From positions 2,294,001 to 2,358,000 of the forward strand of contig NZ_VFOA01000001.1 in assembly GCF_006715865.1 (NCBI RefSeq): DNA of 64,000 nucleotides, in the 5' to 3' direction. This document shows, in pieces, positions 7,620 to 16,088 of the stretch. The position numbers were made by a program, and so were the translations under genes. Positions within the stretch are counted from its first letter, which is position 1. Each line of letters begins with the position of its first letter. The stretch is from Cellulomonas sp. SLBN-39 (GTDB lineage Bacteria; Actinomycetota; Actinomycetes; Actinomycetales; Cellulomonadaceae). Below the pieces are notes generated by a model. That model did no database searches and had not been told where the DNA came from. It was given only the letters and a program-made list of their open reading frames with translations.

Positions 7620-7658
7620 GACGGTGCGGACCGGGGCCGTGCCCCGGTCCGCACCGTC
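7620..7658. terminator. Bidirectional terminator, 18-bp perfect hairpin
   Basis: 7620-7637 and 7641-7658 are exact inverted repeats with a CGT loop, placed between two convergent stops (7593 and 7669). No U-tract. Confidence 0.8.
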
Positions 7659-7668
7659 GCGCCCGGTG

Positions 7669-8820
7669 TCAGCCGCGCACGAGCGTCAGCCCGTAGGCCG
7701 AGAGGATCTCGTTGACCGGCTGGAAGTAGGTCGTCCCGCCGGTGCGGCAGTTGCCCGATCCGCCCGAGGTCACGCCCTGCGCCTGGTTGCCGGCGATCAG
7801 CGAGCCGCCCGAGTCGCCCGGCTCGGCGCAGACCGTGGTGCGGATGAGGCCCGTGACGGTGCCCTGCGCGTAGTTCACCGTCGAGTTGTAGGCCTGGACC
7901 GTCCCGCAGCGCCAGCCGGTCGTGCTGCCCGACCGGCAGACGTACGCCCCCACGGACGCCTGCTGGGAGCCGAGCACCGCGACGCGGCCGCCCGAGTAGT
8001 TGTTCACCGCGCCGATGAGCGCGTTGCCCGACGCGACCTGGACGTAGGCGTAGTCGTTGCCGGGGAAGGACGAGCCGCGGAACGTGCCCGTGGGCGAGGA
8101 CGTCGTGGCACCGGTGCGGCCGCAGTGGCCGGCGGTGACGAACCCGCCCTGGACAGCGAAGCCGACCGAGCAGCGGGAGCCGCCGATGTAGTACGCGTTG
8201 CCCCCGACGACGTCGATGAACGTGCGCGGCGCCTCCGTGGTGGTGGTGTACGTGACGGCCGAGGCGGGCACCCCCGCCGCCTCGACGAGCGCCTCCGCGG
8301 CGGCCGTGCTGGACCCGACGGCCTCGACGACGACCGTGTTGGTGGTCACGTCGACGTAGGACGACGCGATCGTCGTCGGCACGGCCTCGGCCGCGATGTC
8401 GGCGGTCCAGCCCTCGAGCTGGTCGAGCGTGCGGGTCACCTTGACCGCGGTCGTGCCCTGGGCGGCCGGGCCGCGCACGAGGGCGGGCTCGGTGGTGGCC
8501 ACGTGCAGCGTGCCGGCCTCCGGGTCCACCCACGAGCCGGCGAACGAGTCGCCGAGCGTGCGCTCGAGGGAGCGTGCCCGGGTGGCGGCGTTCGCCTGGA
8601 ACGTCAGGCGCTGGGCGGCCTCGGCGCGCGGGACGCCGAGGTCGCGCTCGAGCGCGTCGAGGACCTGCTCCGGCAGCCCGCTGGCGGCGGCGGTGCCGCC
8701 CGCGGCGCTGGCCCCTCCGGCGAGGGGGGCGAGCAGGAGCGCGCAGACCGCGGCGCCGACCGCGGCGGTGCGGCGCAGGCGTGAGGTCCGTGCTGGTGCG
8801 TGAGTGCGGTGGGTCGACAT
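7669..8820 (-). CDS. Secreted chymotrypsin-like serine protease (S1, cellulomonadin/alpha-lytic type)
   Basis: A 383-residue preproprotein. A signal peptide (about 1-40, RLRRTAA core then a hydrophobic stretch to GGASA) is followed by an alpha-lytic-protease-type prodomain (about 45-198) that would act as a folding chaperone, and a mature domain beginning near F201 (IDVVGGNAYYIGG). The triad is His232 (TAGHCG), Asp256 (GNDYAYV) and Ser337 (GDSGGS). Six Cys in the mature part give the usual three disulfides. The mature sequence looks very close to Cellulomonas protease 69B4 as I recall it, but ends at LVRG. Start ATG 8820 has a GGAGAGG ribosome site. Confidence 0.95.
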   Translation of the reverse strand: MSTHRTHAPARTSRLRRTAAVGAAVCALLLAPLAGGASAAGGTAAASGLPEQVLDALERDLGVPRAEAAQRLTFQANAATRARSLERTLGDSFAGSWVDPEAGTLHVATTEPALVRGPAAQGTTAVKVTRTLDQLEGWTADIAAEAVPTTIASSYVDVTTNTVVVEAVGSSTAAAEALVEAAGVPASAVTYTTTTEAPRTFIDVVGGNAYYIGGSRCSVGFAVQGGFVTAGHCGRTGATTSSPTGTFRGSSFPGNDYAYVQVASGNALIGAVNNYSGGRVAVLGSQQASVGAYVCRSGSTTGWRCGTVQAYNSTVNYAQGTVTGLIRTTVCAEPGDSGGSLIAGNQAQGVTSGGSGNCRTGGTTYFQPVNEILSAYGLTLVRG

Positions 8821-8875
8821 GGTCAGCCTCTCCGTCGATCTCGTCCGGGTGTCTCCCGACAGCCGTCAAAGTAGA

Positions 8876-8910
8876 GGGTGACCACAGTAACTTCACAGAT
8901 AACGCTTAGG
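8876..8910 (-). promoter_or_regulatory. AT-rich promoter island of the protease gene
   Basis: A short stretch of clearly lower GC between the LysR stop and the protease start, containing two CTGTG units and TACTTT-like boxes on the minus strand. The exact -10 and -35 cannot be fixed by eye. Confidence 0.35.
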
Positions 8911-9822
8911 TCATACCGCCCGAGGCGTACCGACCTCGGGGCGGCGGCGCGCCTCGCGGGTCGCGTGCAGGACGGCCTCGCGCACGTCCGGCGGCGTCGA
9001 CGCGTGCCACGCCACCCACGTGGCGCGGCGCACCGGGTCGCCCTCGATCCGCAGCGCGCGCACGCCGCGCCCGTGGGCCGCCGCGGCCGGGCCCAGCGCG
9101 ACGGCGAGGCCGGCCCGGACCAGGTCGAGCGCCACGGACGGCTCGCACTCGCCCCTGCTGCGCGGCGTGAACCCCGCCCGGGCGCACGCGGCCGCGAAGC
9201 ACCGGGCCCCGCAGTCGTCGGCCGGGTGCGCGACCCAGTCCGCGTCGGCGAGCTCCGCCAGGTCGACCGTGCCGTCCGGCGCGACCGGCCGGCCCGCGGC
9301 GACCAGCGCGTGCAGCGGGTCGGTCCCCACGCGCTGCCACTGCACGCCGGGCGCCACCGGCGGGAGGGCGTCGGCGCACATCCCGGCGACGAGCGCGTCG
9401 GCGGCACCGCCCACGACGTCGTCGGCGCCGTCCTGCGCGCACCAGCGCGAGCGCAGGGCGACGCGCCGGTCGTCGTCGTGGAGCACGCGCGCCACCCCGG
9501 CCACGAGCGCGGTGCCCACCACGGCGAGGCGCAGCTCGCGGGTGTCGGCCCCCGAGGTGGCCGTCCGGCGGGCGTCGTGGTGCAGCGCGTCGATGGCGGG
9601 CAGCAGCGTCGCCGCGCGGTCGAGGACGAGCCGGCCCAGTGGCGTGGGCCGCACGCCGCGGGGCTCACGGACGAACACCGGCCCGCCGAGGGCGCGTTCG
9701 ATCCGGGCGAGCTGGGCGCTCAGGGCCGGCTGGGCGAGGCCCAGCGCGGCAGCGGCCTTCGTGACGCTGCCGTGCGTCGCGACAGCGACGACCGTCCGCA
9801 GGTGGCGGACCTCCAGGTCCAT
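8911..9822 (-). CDS. LysR-family transcriptional regulator
   Basis: 303 residues. The N-terminal winged HTH is clear: MDLEVRHLRTVVAVATHGSV, then AAAALGLAQPALSAQLARIE (about 1-60), followed by a substrate-binding-like effector domain to residue ~285. It is divergent from the flavin-oxidoreductase gene at 9949, so that gene is its likely target, as is usual for LysR regulators; it could also affect the downstream protease. ATG 9822 stands 7 nt after TACGGT (9834-9829), a leaderless arrangement. Confidence 0.9.
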   Translation of the reverse strand: MDLEVRHLRTVVAVATHGSVTKAAAALGLAQPALSAQLARIERALGGPVFVREPRGVRPTPLGRLVLDRAATLLPAIDALHHDARRTATSGADTRELRLAVVGTALVAGVARVLHDDDRRVALRSRWCAQDGADDVVGGAADALVAGMCADALPPVAPGVQWQRVGTDPLHALVAAGRPVAPDGTVDLAELADADWVAHPADDCGARCFAAACARAGFTPRSRGECEPSVALDLVRAGLAVALGPAAAAHGRGVRALRIEGDPVRRATWVAWHASTPPDVREAVLHATREARRRPEVGTPRAV

Positions 9823-9936
9823 CCGGGGACCGTAGCCCGATCGTGTGCCGCCTGTCACGCCCTCCGATGACTTGGTCGACCGGTCAGGGTGACGGGCGGT
9901 CCTGCACGGGACGGCCTGCGACGGGCCCTGTGCCGC

Positions 9937-9949
9937 TAGCCTGCGGGGA
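9937..9949 (+). promoter_or_regulatory. Leaderless -10 of the flavin oxidoreductase gene
   Basis: TAGCCT (9937-9942) lies 7 nt before the ATG at 9949; there is no ribosome site. The 126-bp spacer is shared with the divergent LysR gene. Confidence 0.55.
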
Positions 9950-10893
9950 TGGTGCGCATCGGGATCGTGCTGCTGCCGCAGGAGCGCTGGGCCGACCAGC
10001 GCCGGCGCTGGCGGCAGGCGGAGGAGTGGGGCGTCGACCACGCCTGGACCTACGACCACCTCGCGTGGCGCTCGCTGGCGGACGAGCCCTGGTTCGCGAC
10101 CGTGCCGCTGCTCGCCGCCGCCGCCGCGGTCACCGAGCGGATCGGCCTGGGCACCTGGGTCGCGTCGCCGAACTACCGGCACCCGGTCCCGTTCGCCAAG
10201 GACGTCATGGGGCTCGACGACGTGTCCGGCGGCCGGTTCCTGCTGGGCGTCGGCGCCGGTGGCGAGGGCTGGGACGCCGGCGTCCTCGGCGCACCCCCCA
10301 CCCGGGGCGAGCGGACGCGGCGGTTCGCGGAGTTCCTCGAGGTGCTCGACCGGCTGCTGACCCAGCCGGTGACCGAGCACGTGGGGGAGTTCTACGAGGC
10401 GCACGGCGCCCGCATGCTCCCGGGCACGATCGCCCGGCCGCGCACGCCGTTCGTGGTCGCCGCCAACGGGCCCCGCGCCCTCGCGCTCGCCGCGCGCCAC
10501 GGGCAGGGGTGGGCGACCTACGGGCCCTCCCTGGCCGACGCGCTCGACGGCGCCGACGGACCGGCAGCGGGCCGGGCCCTCGACGCCGCGCAGGAGCAGT
10601 GGTGGGCGGGCCTCGCCGACCTCGTGGGGGCGTTCGAGGCTGCGCTGGCGACCCGCCCGGCGGGGGCGGCGCCGGTCCGGCGGTACCTCAGCGTCGACGG
10701 CGCCCCGAGGTTCTCGCTCGTGTCGGCCGACCACGCGGTCGAGGTCGTCGAGCGTGCCGCGACGCTCGGCTTCGACGACGTCGTGCTGCACTGGCCGCGC
10801 GAGCACGGCGTGTACGCGGGCTCCGAGCGCGAGCTGGAGCGCTTCGTCACCCACCTCCCGCGCCTGCAGGCCCTGGAGCCGGCCGGTCGTTGA
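9949..10893 (+). CDS. LLM-class (luciferase-like, F420/FMN-dependent) oxidoreductase
   Basis: 314 residues with the bacterial luciferase TIM-barrel pattern: an N-terminal MVRIGIVLLPQE strand, TERIGLGTWVASPNYRHPVPFAKD, GRFLLGVGAGGE and a C-terminal AATLGFDDVVLHWP. Cofactor (F420 or FMN) and substrate cannot be read from the sequence, although many actinobacterial members use F420. The divergent LysR regulator suggests ligand-controlled expression. Confidence 0.88.
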   Translation: MVRIGIVLLPQERWADQRRRWRQAEEWGVDHAWTYDHLAWRSLADEPWFATVPLLAAAAAVTERIGLGTWVASPNYRHPVPFAKDVMGLDDVSGGRFLLGVGAGGEGWDAGVLGAPPTRGERTRRFAEFLEVLDRLLTQPVTEHVGEFYEAHGARMLPGTIARPRTPFVVAANGPRALALAARHGQGWATYGPSLADALDGADGPAAGRALDAAQEQWWAGLADLVGAFEAALATRPAGAAPVRRYLSVDGAPRFSLVSADHAVEVVERAATLGFDDVVLHWPREHGVYAGSERELERFVTHLPRLQALEPAGR

Positions 10894-10897
10894 CGAC

Positions 10898-10936
10898 GCC
10901 GCGCCCGCCGCCCGGGTTCCGGGCGACGGGCGCGGC
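10898..10936. terminator. Bidirectional terminator hairpin
   Basis: A two-part stem: GCCGCGCCCG with CGGGCGCGGC, and inside it CGCCCGG-GTT-CCGGGCG. It lies between convergent stops at 10893 and 10954. No U-tract. Confidence 0.7.
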
Positions 10937-10953
10937 GGGTGCCCGACGAGAGG

Positions 10954-11928
10954 TCAGGCGGGCGTGCCGTGCGCGCGGCGGTGGGCGTCCCACGCGCTCG
11001 CGACCATCTGCTCCGCGGTGTGCCGCATCCGCCAGTCGAGGTCGCGCGCGGCCGCCTCGCCGGAGGCGACGATCCGGGCGGGGTCGCCGGGGCGCCGGTC
11101 GGCGGTCTCGGGCTCGAAGTCGATGCCGGTGACCTGCGCGACGGTCGTCATGATCTGCCGGACGGACAGCCCGTCGCCGGAGCCGAGGTTGTAGACCGGG
11201 TCCAGCGCGGTGCCGGACGCCAGGGCCTGCGCGGCGGCGACGTGCGACGTGGCCAGGTCGGCGACGTGCACGTAGTCGCGCACGCACGTGCCGTCGGGCG
11301 TCGCGTAGTCCGTGCCGTTGATGCGCGGCGTGCGGCCCGAGGTCAGGGCGTCGAGCACCAGGGGGAAGAGGTTGTGCGGGCTGGAGTCGTAGAGGTCGGG
11401 CGCGCCCGAGCCGACGACGTTGAAGTACCGCAGCGACGTGTGCCGCAGCCCGGTCGCGCGGCCCTGGTCCCGCAGCAGCCACTCGCCGATGAGCTTGGAC
11501 TCGCCGTACGGCGACTCGGGCGAGGTCGCCGTCTGCTCGGTGACGGTGTCCACGTCGGGCGTGCCGTAGACCGCCGCCGACGAGGAGAAGACGATCTGCT
11601 CGACGCCCTCGGCGGCCATGGCCTCGAGCAGGTGCGCCGTGCCCGTCACGTTCTGCTCGTAGGTGTGCAGGGGCCGCTGGACGGAGACGCCCGCGTACTT
11701 GAACCCGGCCAGGTGCACGACGCCCGTCACCCGGTGCTCGGCGAGCGCCGCGCGGACCGCGGCGGTGTCGACCACGGACGCGCGCACGAGCGGCACGCCC
11801 TCGGGCACGAACTGCTCGTGCCCGCTCGACAGGTCGTCCAGCACGACGGTGGGCAGGCCCACCTCGCCGAACGCGCGCACCACGTGCGCCCCGATGTATC
11901 CCGCTCCGCCTGTCACCAACCATGTCAT
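10954..11928 (-). CDS. galE: UDP-glucose 4-epimerase
   Basis: Interconverts UDP-glucose and UDP-galactose. 324 residues, an extended SDR with the NAD motif TGGAGYIG near residue 6, the catalytic S-S-S plus Y-G-E-S-K motif (about 115-146), and C-terminal DYVHVADLA and YNLGSGDG substrate-pocket motifs. ATG 11928 is 7 nt downstream of TACGCT (11940-11935), so the message is probably leaderless. It is divergent from the carotenoid cluster and may feed UDP-galactose to envelope glycans or link with the galactosidase locus near 36 kb. Confidence 0.95.
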   Translation of the reverse strand: MTWLVTGGAGYIGAHVVRAFGEVGLPTVVLDDLSSGHEQFVPEGVPLVRASVVDTAAVRAALAEHRVTGVVHLAGFKYAGVSVQRPLHTYEQNVTGTAHLLEAMAAEGVEQIVFSSSAAVYGTPDVDTVTEQTATSPESPYGESKLIGEWLLRDQGRATGLRHTSLRYFNVVGSGAPDLYDSSPHNLFPLVLDALTSGRTPRINGTDYATPDGTCVRDYVHVADLATSHVAAAQALASGTALDPVYNLGSGDGLSVRQIMTTVAQVTGIDFEPETADRRPGDPARIVASGEAAARDLDWRMRHTAEQMVASAWDAHRRAHGTPA

Positions 11929-12021
11929 GGGGCCAGCGTAGCGCGGATCGCACGCGTTCGCACATGAATGCACAAACTCGAACATCGTGGTGGCGGGCCA
12001 CCGGTGGCGCGGCGACCGACG

Positions 12022-12035
12022 CTCAGTATGCTGAG
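12022..12035 (+). promoter_or_regulatory. Candidate promoter/operator of the carotenoid operon
   Basis: TATGCT (12027-12032) is a good -10 box and overlaps a small inverted repeat, CTCAG-TATG-CTGAG. It lies 50 nt before crtE. No clear -35 is visible. Confidence 0.4.
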
Positions 12036-12081
12036 CATTCCTCGGCGGGCCGCCGGGACCTCGGCGACGGCGGGAGACGGC

Positions 12082-13308
12082 ATGGCACAGGGCGCGGGCG
12101 AGAGCCCCCACGGTCGTGACCTGCGCACCTCCGCCGGAGCGCACCCCGGCGAGAGCGGCGGGCACGTCCTCGACCTGCCCCCCGACCGCACCGCGCCCGG
12201 GCGTCCCGCGGCGCTGCACGGCGGGACCCCCGACGACCTGCACGACGTCGCGGCCCTCGCCCACCGCGTCGAGGCGACCATGGGCCACGTCGAGCGCGTG
12301 CTGCACGCGGCCGTCGCCGAGCGGGTCGCCCGCGCCGGCGTCGTCTCGCCCGTGCACGGCGACCTCTGGGCCGACACCGCCGCGATCGTCGGGGGCAAGC
12401 TCATGCGCCCGCGGCTCACCGTCACCGCGTACCTCGGGCTCGGCGGCGCCGACGTCGACGCCGTCGCCCCGGTCGCGGCCGCGCAGGAGGTCCTGCACAC
12501 CGCGATGCTCGTGCACGACGACCTGCTCGACCACGACGAGGTCCGCCGCGGCCGGCCCAACGTGGCCGGTGCCACCCGCGCCCGCCGCGCCGCCGGCGGC
12601 GTCCGCGGCCGTGCGCTCGACGACCAGGTCGCCGCGGCCGCGGTCCTGGCCGGGGACGCCGCGATCGCCGAGTCGTTCCGCCTGATCACCGCGTCCACCG
12701 CACCCGCCGCGACCCGCGTCGAGCTCGTCTCCATGCTCGCCGCCGGCATCGAGACGACCGTCGCGGGCGAGCTCCTCGACGTCACCGCCGAGCTCCTGCC
12801 GCCCGCCGACGTCGACCCCCTGCTCGTCGCCGAGCTCAAGACCGCCGCCTACTCCTTCCGCATCCCGCTCGAGTGCGGCGCCGTGCTCGCCGGCGCGCGC
12901 CCCGAGCTGCGCACCGCCCTCGCCCTCATCGGCACGGCCCTCGGGCTCTCGTACCAGCTCACCGACGACGACCTCGGCGTCTTCGGCGACCCGCAGGCCA
13001 CCGGCAAGTCCGTGCTGTCCGACCTGCGCGCGGGCAAGCGCACCGAGCTCCTGCGCCTCGGGCTCGCCCGTGCCGACGCCGCCGGGCAGACCGTCCTCCA
13101 GCGGCACGTCGGGCGGCCCGACCTCGACGAGGACGGGGCCCGCGAGGTCCGCGCCGTGCTCGTCGACAGCGGTGCCCTCGACGAGGTGCGGGCGCTGACC
13201 CGCCGGACCGCGCACGTCGCGCGTACGCTCGCCACCACGACCCTGCCCGGGCCCCTCGCGGGGTACCTGGCCGGCGTCGTCGACGACCTGGTGGGCCGTG
13301 GGCACTGA
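12082..13308 (+). CDS. crtE: Polyprenyl (geranylgeranyl) diphosphate synthase
   Basis: Supplies GGPP for phytoene. 408 residues, of which the first ~60 are a variable extension. The first Asp-rich motif is HDDLLDHD (Asp146, Asp147, Asp150) and the second TDDDLGVFGD (from about 295); GGKLMRPRL is the conserved substrate-binding segment. The chain-length region before the first motif (AAQEVLHTAML) fits a C20 synthase of actinobacterial type. ATG 12082 follows GGGAG. First gene of the crt operon. Confidence 0.9.
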   Translation: MAQGAGESPHGRDLRTSAGAHPGESGGHVLDLPPDRTAPGRPAALHGGTPDDLHDVAALAHRVEATMGHVERVLHAAVAERVARAGVVSPVHGDLWADTAAIVGGKLMRPRLTVTAYLGLGGADVDAVAPVAAAQEVLHTAMLVHDDLLDHDEVRRGRPNVAGATRARRAAGGVRGRALDDQVAAAAVLAGDAAIAESFRLITASTAPAATRVELVSMLAAGIETTVAGELLDVTAELLPPADVDPLLVAELKTAAYSFRIPLECGAVLAGARPELRTALALIGTALGLSYQLTDDDLGVFGDPQATGKSVLSDLRAGKRTELLRLGLARADAAGQTVLQRHVGRPDLDEDGAREVRAVLVDSGALDEVRALTRRTAHVARTLATTTLPGPLAGYLAGVVDDLVGRGH

Positions 13309-13410
13309 CGGCACGCGCAGGGCCGGGGCCACCGACGTGGACCGGGACGGGGCGAGGACCGGTGGGCACCACCGGGTCGGGCACGACGTGGGACGAGGGC
13401 GAAGCGCACG

Positions 13411-14352
13411 GTGACGGCGATGCAGGACGAGACCAGACGCGCGGCGCGCCTGTACGACGCGACCGCGGTACGCGCCAGCGGGGTGGTGCTGCGCGCCTAC
13501 TCCACCTCCTTCGGGCTCGGCACCCGGCTGCTCGGCGGGCCCGCGCGGCACGACATCGAGTCGGTGTACGCCCTCGTCCGGCTCGCCGACGAGGTCGTCG
13601 ACACCTACCGCGGGCCCGACGCCGGCGAGCAGCTCGACGAGCTCGAGGCGCAGGTCGCCCGCGCGCTCGTCACCGGCTACTCCACGAACGTCGTCGTGCA
13701 CGCCTTCGCGCGCGCCGCCCGGCGCACCGGCATCGGGCCGGCCGAGATCGACCCGTTCTTCGCGTCCATGCGCGCCGACCTCACCGTCCAGGAGCACGAC
13801 CGCGCCTCCTACGAGCGGTACGTGTACGGGTCCGCCGAGGTCGTCGGCGTCATGTGCCTGCGGGTGTTCCTCAACGCCGACCGCCGGCCCGGCGACCCGG
13901 TCGTCGAGCCGCCCGCGTCGACCGTCACGGGCGCCCGGGCCCTCGGGGCGGCCTTCCAGAAGATCAACTTCCTGCGCGACCTCGGCGCCGACGGCGGCGA
14001 GCTCGGACGCAGCTACTTCCCCGGCGTCGAGGCCGGCACCCTCGACGACGCCGACGTGCGCACCGTGCTCGCCGAGGTCGAGCAGGACCTGGCGCTCGCG
14101 CGCGCCGCGCTGCCCGACCTGCCGCCGCGGGCGCGCTGCGCCGTCGAGGCGACGCTGGCGCTGTACGCGCGGCTGCTCGCCGACCTCGCCCGCACCCCCG
14201 CCGACCGGCTCGCCACGCAGCGCGTGCGCGTGCCCGGACCGGTCAAGGCCGTCGTCGTCGGCGGCGTCGTCGTCAGAACACTCGGGCGCCAGGCGGTCGC
14301 CGCAGCCCGACCCGTCGTGGGACGCGTCACGTCCCGGAGGAGGCAGGCATGA
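13411..14352 (+). CDS. crtB: Phytoene synthase
   Basis: Condenses two GGPP into phytoene. 313 residues, typical length. The squalene/phytoene synthase motifs are seen: YSTSFGLGTRLL, YALVRLADEVVDTY (first Asp-rich motif), YVYGSAEVVG and FQKINFLRDL with a following D-G-G-E. GTG 13411 is preferred because GAGGGCGA sits about 9 nt upstream; ATG 13420 is an alternative. Its stop overlaps the crtI start by 4 nt. Confidence 0.93.
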   Translation: MTAMQDETRRAARLYDATAVRASGVVLRAYSTSFGLGTRLLGGPARHDIESVYALVRLADEVVDTYRGPDAGEQLDELEAQVARALVTGYSTNVVVHAFARAARRTGIGPAEIDPFFASMRADLTVQEHDRASYERYVYGSAEVVGVMCLRVFLNADRRPGDPVVEPPASTVTGARALGAAFQKINFLRDLGADGGELGRSYFPGVEAGTLDDADVRTVLAEVEQDLALARAALPDLPPRARCAVEATLALYARLLADLARTPADRLATQRVRVPGPVKAVVVGGVVVRTLGRQAVAAARPVVGRVTSRRRQA

Positions 14353-16016
14353 GCGCGCCCCTGCGCGTGGTGGTCGTCGGCGGCGGCATCGGCGGGATCA
14401 CCACCGCCGCGCTGCTGGCCCGCGGCGGAGCCCAGGTCACGCTGCTCGAGCGCCACGACGCGCTCGGCGGGCGGGCCGGCCTGTGGGAGCACGAGGGGTT
14501 CCGGTTCGACACCGGGCCGTCGTGGTACTTCATGCCCGAGGTCTTCGAGCACGCGTTCGCCCTGCTCGGGCGGCGCATCGCCGACCACGTCGACCTCGTG
14601 CGGCTCGACCCCGCCTACCGGCTCTTCCCCGAGCCCGGCGCCGTGCCGCACCTCGACCCCTTCGACGTCGTCGCCGACCCCGCGGCCAACGCCGCCACGT
14701 TCGACGCCATCGAGCCGGGCGCCGGCGACGCGATCACCCGGTACGTGGAGGAGGCCGGCGACGCCTACCGCATCGCCCTCGACCACTTCCTCTACACGAC
14801 CTTCGACCGCCCCGACCGCGCGCTCTCCGCCGACGTCGTCCGCCGCGCCGGCACCCTCGCGCAGCTGCTCACCACGACCCTCGCGCAGCGCATCGAGCAG
14901 ACCGTCACCCACCCCGTGCTGCGGCAGGCCCTCGGCTACCACGCGGTGTTCCTCGGCTCGTCGCCCTACCGGGTGCCCGCGCTCTACACGCTCATGAGCC
15001 ACCTCGACCTCGGCGAGGGCGTCTACTACCCCCGCGGCGGCATGTACACCGTCATCGAGGCCCTCGCGAAGGTCGCCGCCGAGGAGGGCGTCGACGTGCG
15101 CACCGGCGCCGACGTCGCCGCGATCGAGGTCGACGACGCCGCCCCGGGGCTGCGCCACCCGCGCCGCACCGGCCGGGCCCGCGGCGTGCGCCTCGCCGAC
15201 GGCACCTTCCTGCCCGCCGACGTCGTCGTCTCCGGCGCCGACCGCCACCACACCGAGACGGCGCTGCTCGACCCCGCGCACGCGGACCTGCCCGCCGAGC
15301 GCTGGGACGACAAGGGCCCGGGCATCTCCGCGCTGCTCGTCATGGCAGGCGTCAAGGGCGCGCTGCCCGAGCTCGCCCACCACTCGCTGTTCTTCACGCG
15401 CGACTGGCCCGGCAACTTCGAGGCGATCCTCGGCTCCGGGCGCGCCGACCGTGCCAGCGCGCTGCGCGTGCCCGACGCCGCCTCGCTGTACGTCTCGCGC
15501 ACCACCGCGACCGACGCCGACGCCGCACCCCCCGGGCACGAGAACCTCTTCGTGCTCGTGCCGTTCCCCGCCGACCCCGCGATCGGCACGCGCCCCGGCG
15601 AGCTCGACGCGCACGCCGACCGCTACCTCGACCAGATCGGCTCCTGGGCCGGCGTGCCGGACCTGCGCTCGCGGGTCGTGGTGCGCAAGGTGGTCGGCCC
15701 CGCCGACCTCGCCCGGGACATGTCCGCCTGGCGGGGGACCGCGCTGGGGATGGAGCACACCCTGCGGCAGAGCGCCCTGTGGCGCCCCGGCGTGGCGTCG
15801 CGGCACGTGCCGAACCTGCTGCACGTCGGCGGCGGCACGGTGCCCGGCGTCGGGCTGCCGATGTGCCTCATCGGCGCCGAGCTGGTGGTCAAGAAGCTCC
15901 TCGGGGAGACGTCCGCCCGCCCGCTGCCGTCGCCCCTGCGGCCCGGGTTCCTCGCCGCCGCGCGCCCGCGCGGCACGTGGTCGCAGGCGGCCGCCGAGCA
16001 GGCCCGGACCGCGTGA
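14349..16016 (+). CDS. crtI: Phytoene desaturase
   Basis: FAD-dependent desaturation of phytoene towards lycopene. 555 residues. N-terminal FAD motif VVVGGGIGGITTAALLARGG, then LLERHDALGGRAG; the C-terminal FAD/CrtI signature is HVGGGTVPGVGLPMCLIGA. Expected length for the bacterial four-step enzyme is about 500-550. ATG 14349 overlaps the crtB stop (ATGA) and has GGAGGAGG upstream. Confidence 0.94.
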   Translation: MSAPLRVVVVGGGIGGITTAALLARGGAQVTLLERHDALGGRAGLWEHEGFRFDTGPSWYFMPEVFEHAFALLGRRIADHVDLVRLDPAYRLFPEPGAVPHLDPFDVVADPAANAATFDAIEPGAGDAITRYVEEAGDAYRIALDHFLYTTFDRPDRALSADVVRRAGTLAQLLTTTLAQRIEQTVTHPVLRQALGYHAVFLGSSPYRVPALYTLMSHLDLGEGVYYPRGGMYTVIEALAKVAAEEGVDVRTGADVAAIEVDDAAPGLRHPRRTGRARGVRLADGTFLPADVVVSGADRHHTETALLDPAHADLPAERWDDKGPGISALLVMAGVKGALPELAHHSLFFTRDWPGNFEAILGSGRADRASALRVPDAASLYVSRTTATDADAAPPGHENLFVLVPFPADPAIGTRPGELDAHADRYLDQIGSWAGVPDLRSRVVVRKVVGPADLARDMSAWRGTALGMEHTLRQSALWRPGVASRHVPNLLHVGGGTVPGVGLPMCLIGAELVVKKLLGETSARPLPSPLRPGFLAAARPRGTWSQAAAEQARTA

Positions 16017-16088
16017 GCGGGTCCGCCTGCCCGGGTGCCCTGCTCCTCACGTCCCGCCGGGACCCCCGGCGCGGGTCGGAGGTCGCCG

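Noticed and set aside
12073..13410. Minus-strand frames across crtE that would extend galE upstream
   Set aside because: galE has a clear SDR N-terminus at MTWLVTGGAGYIG and a leaderless -10 just upstream.
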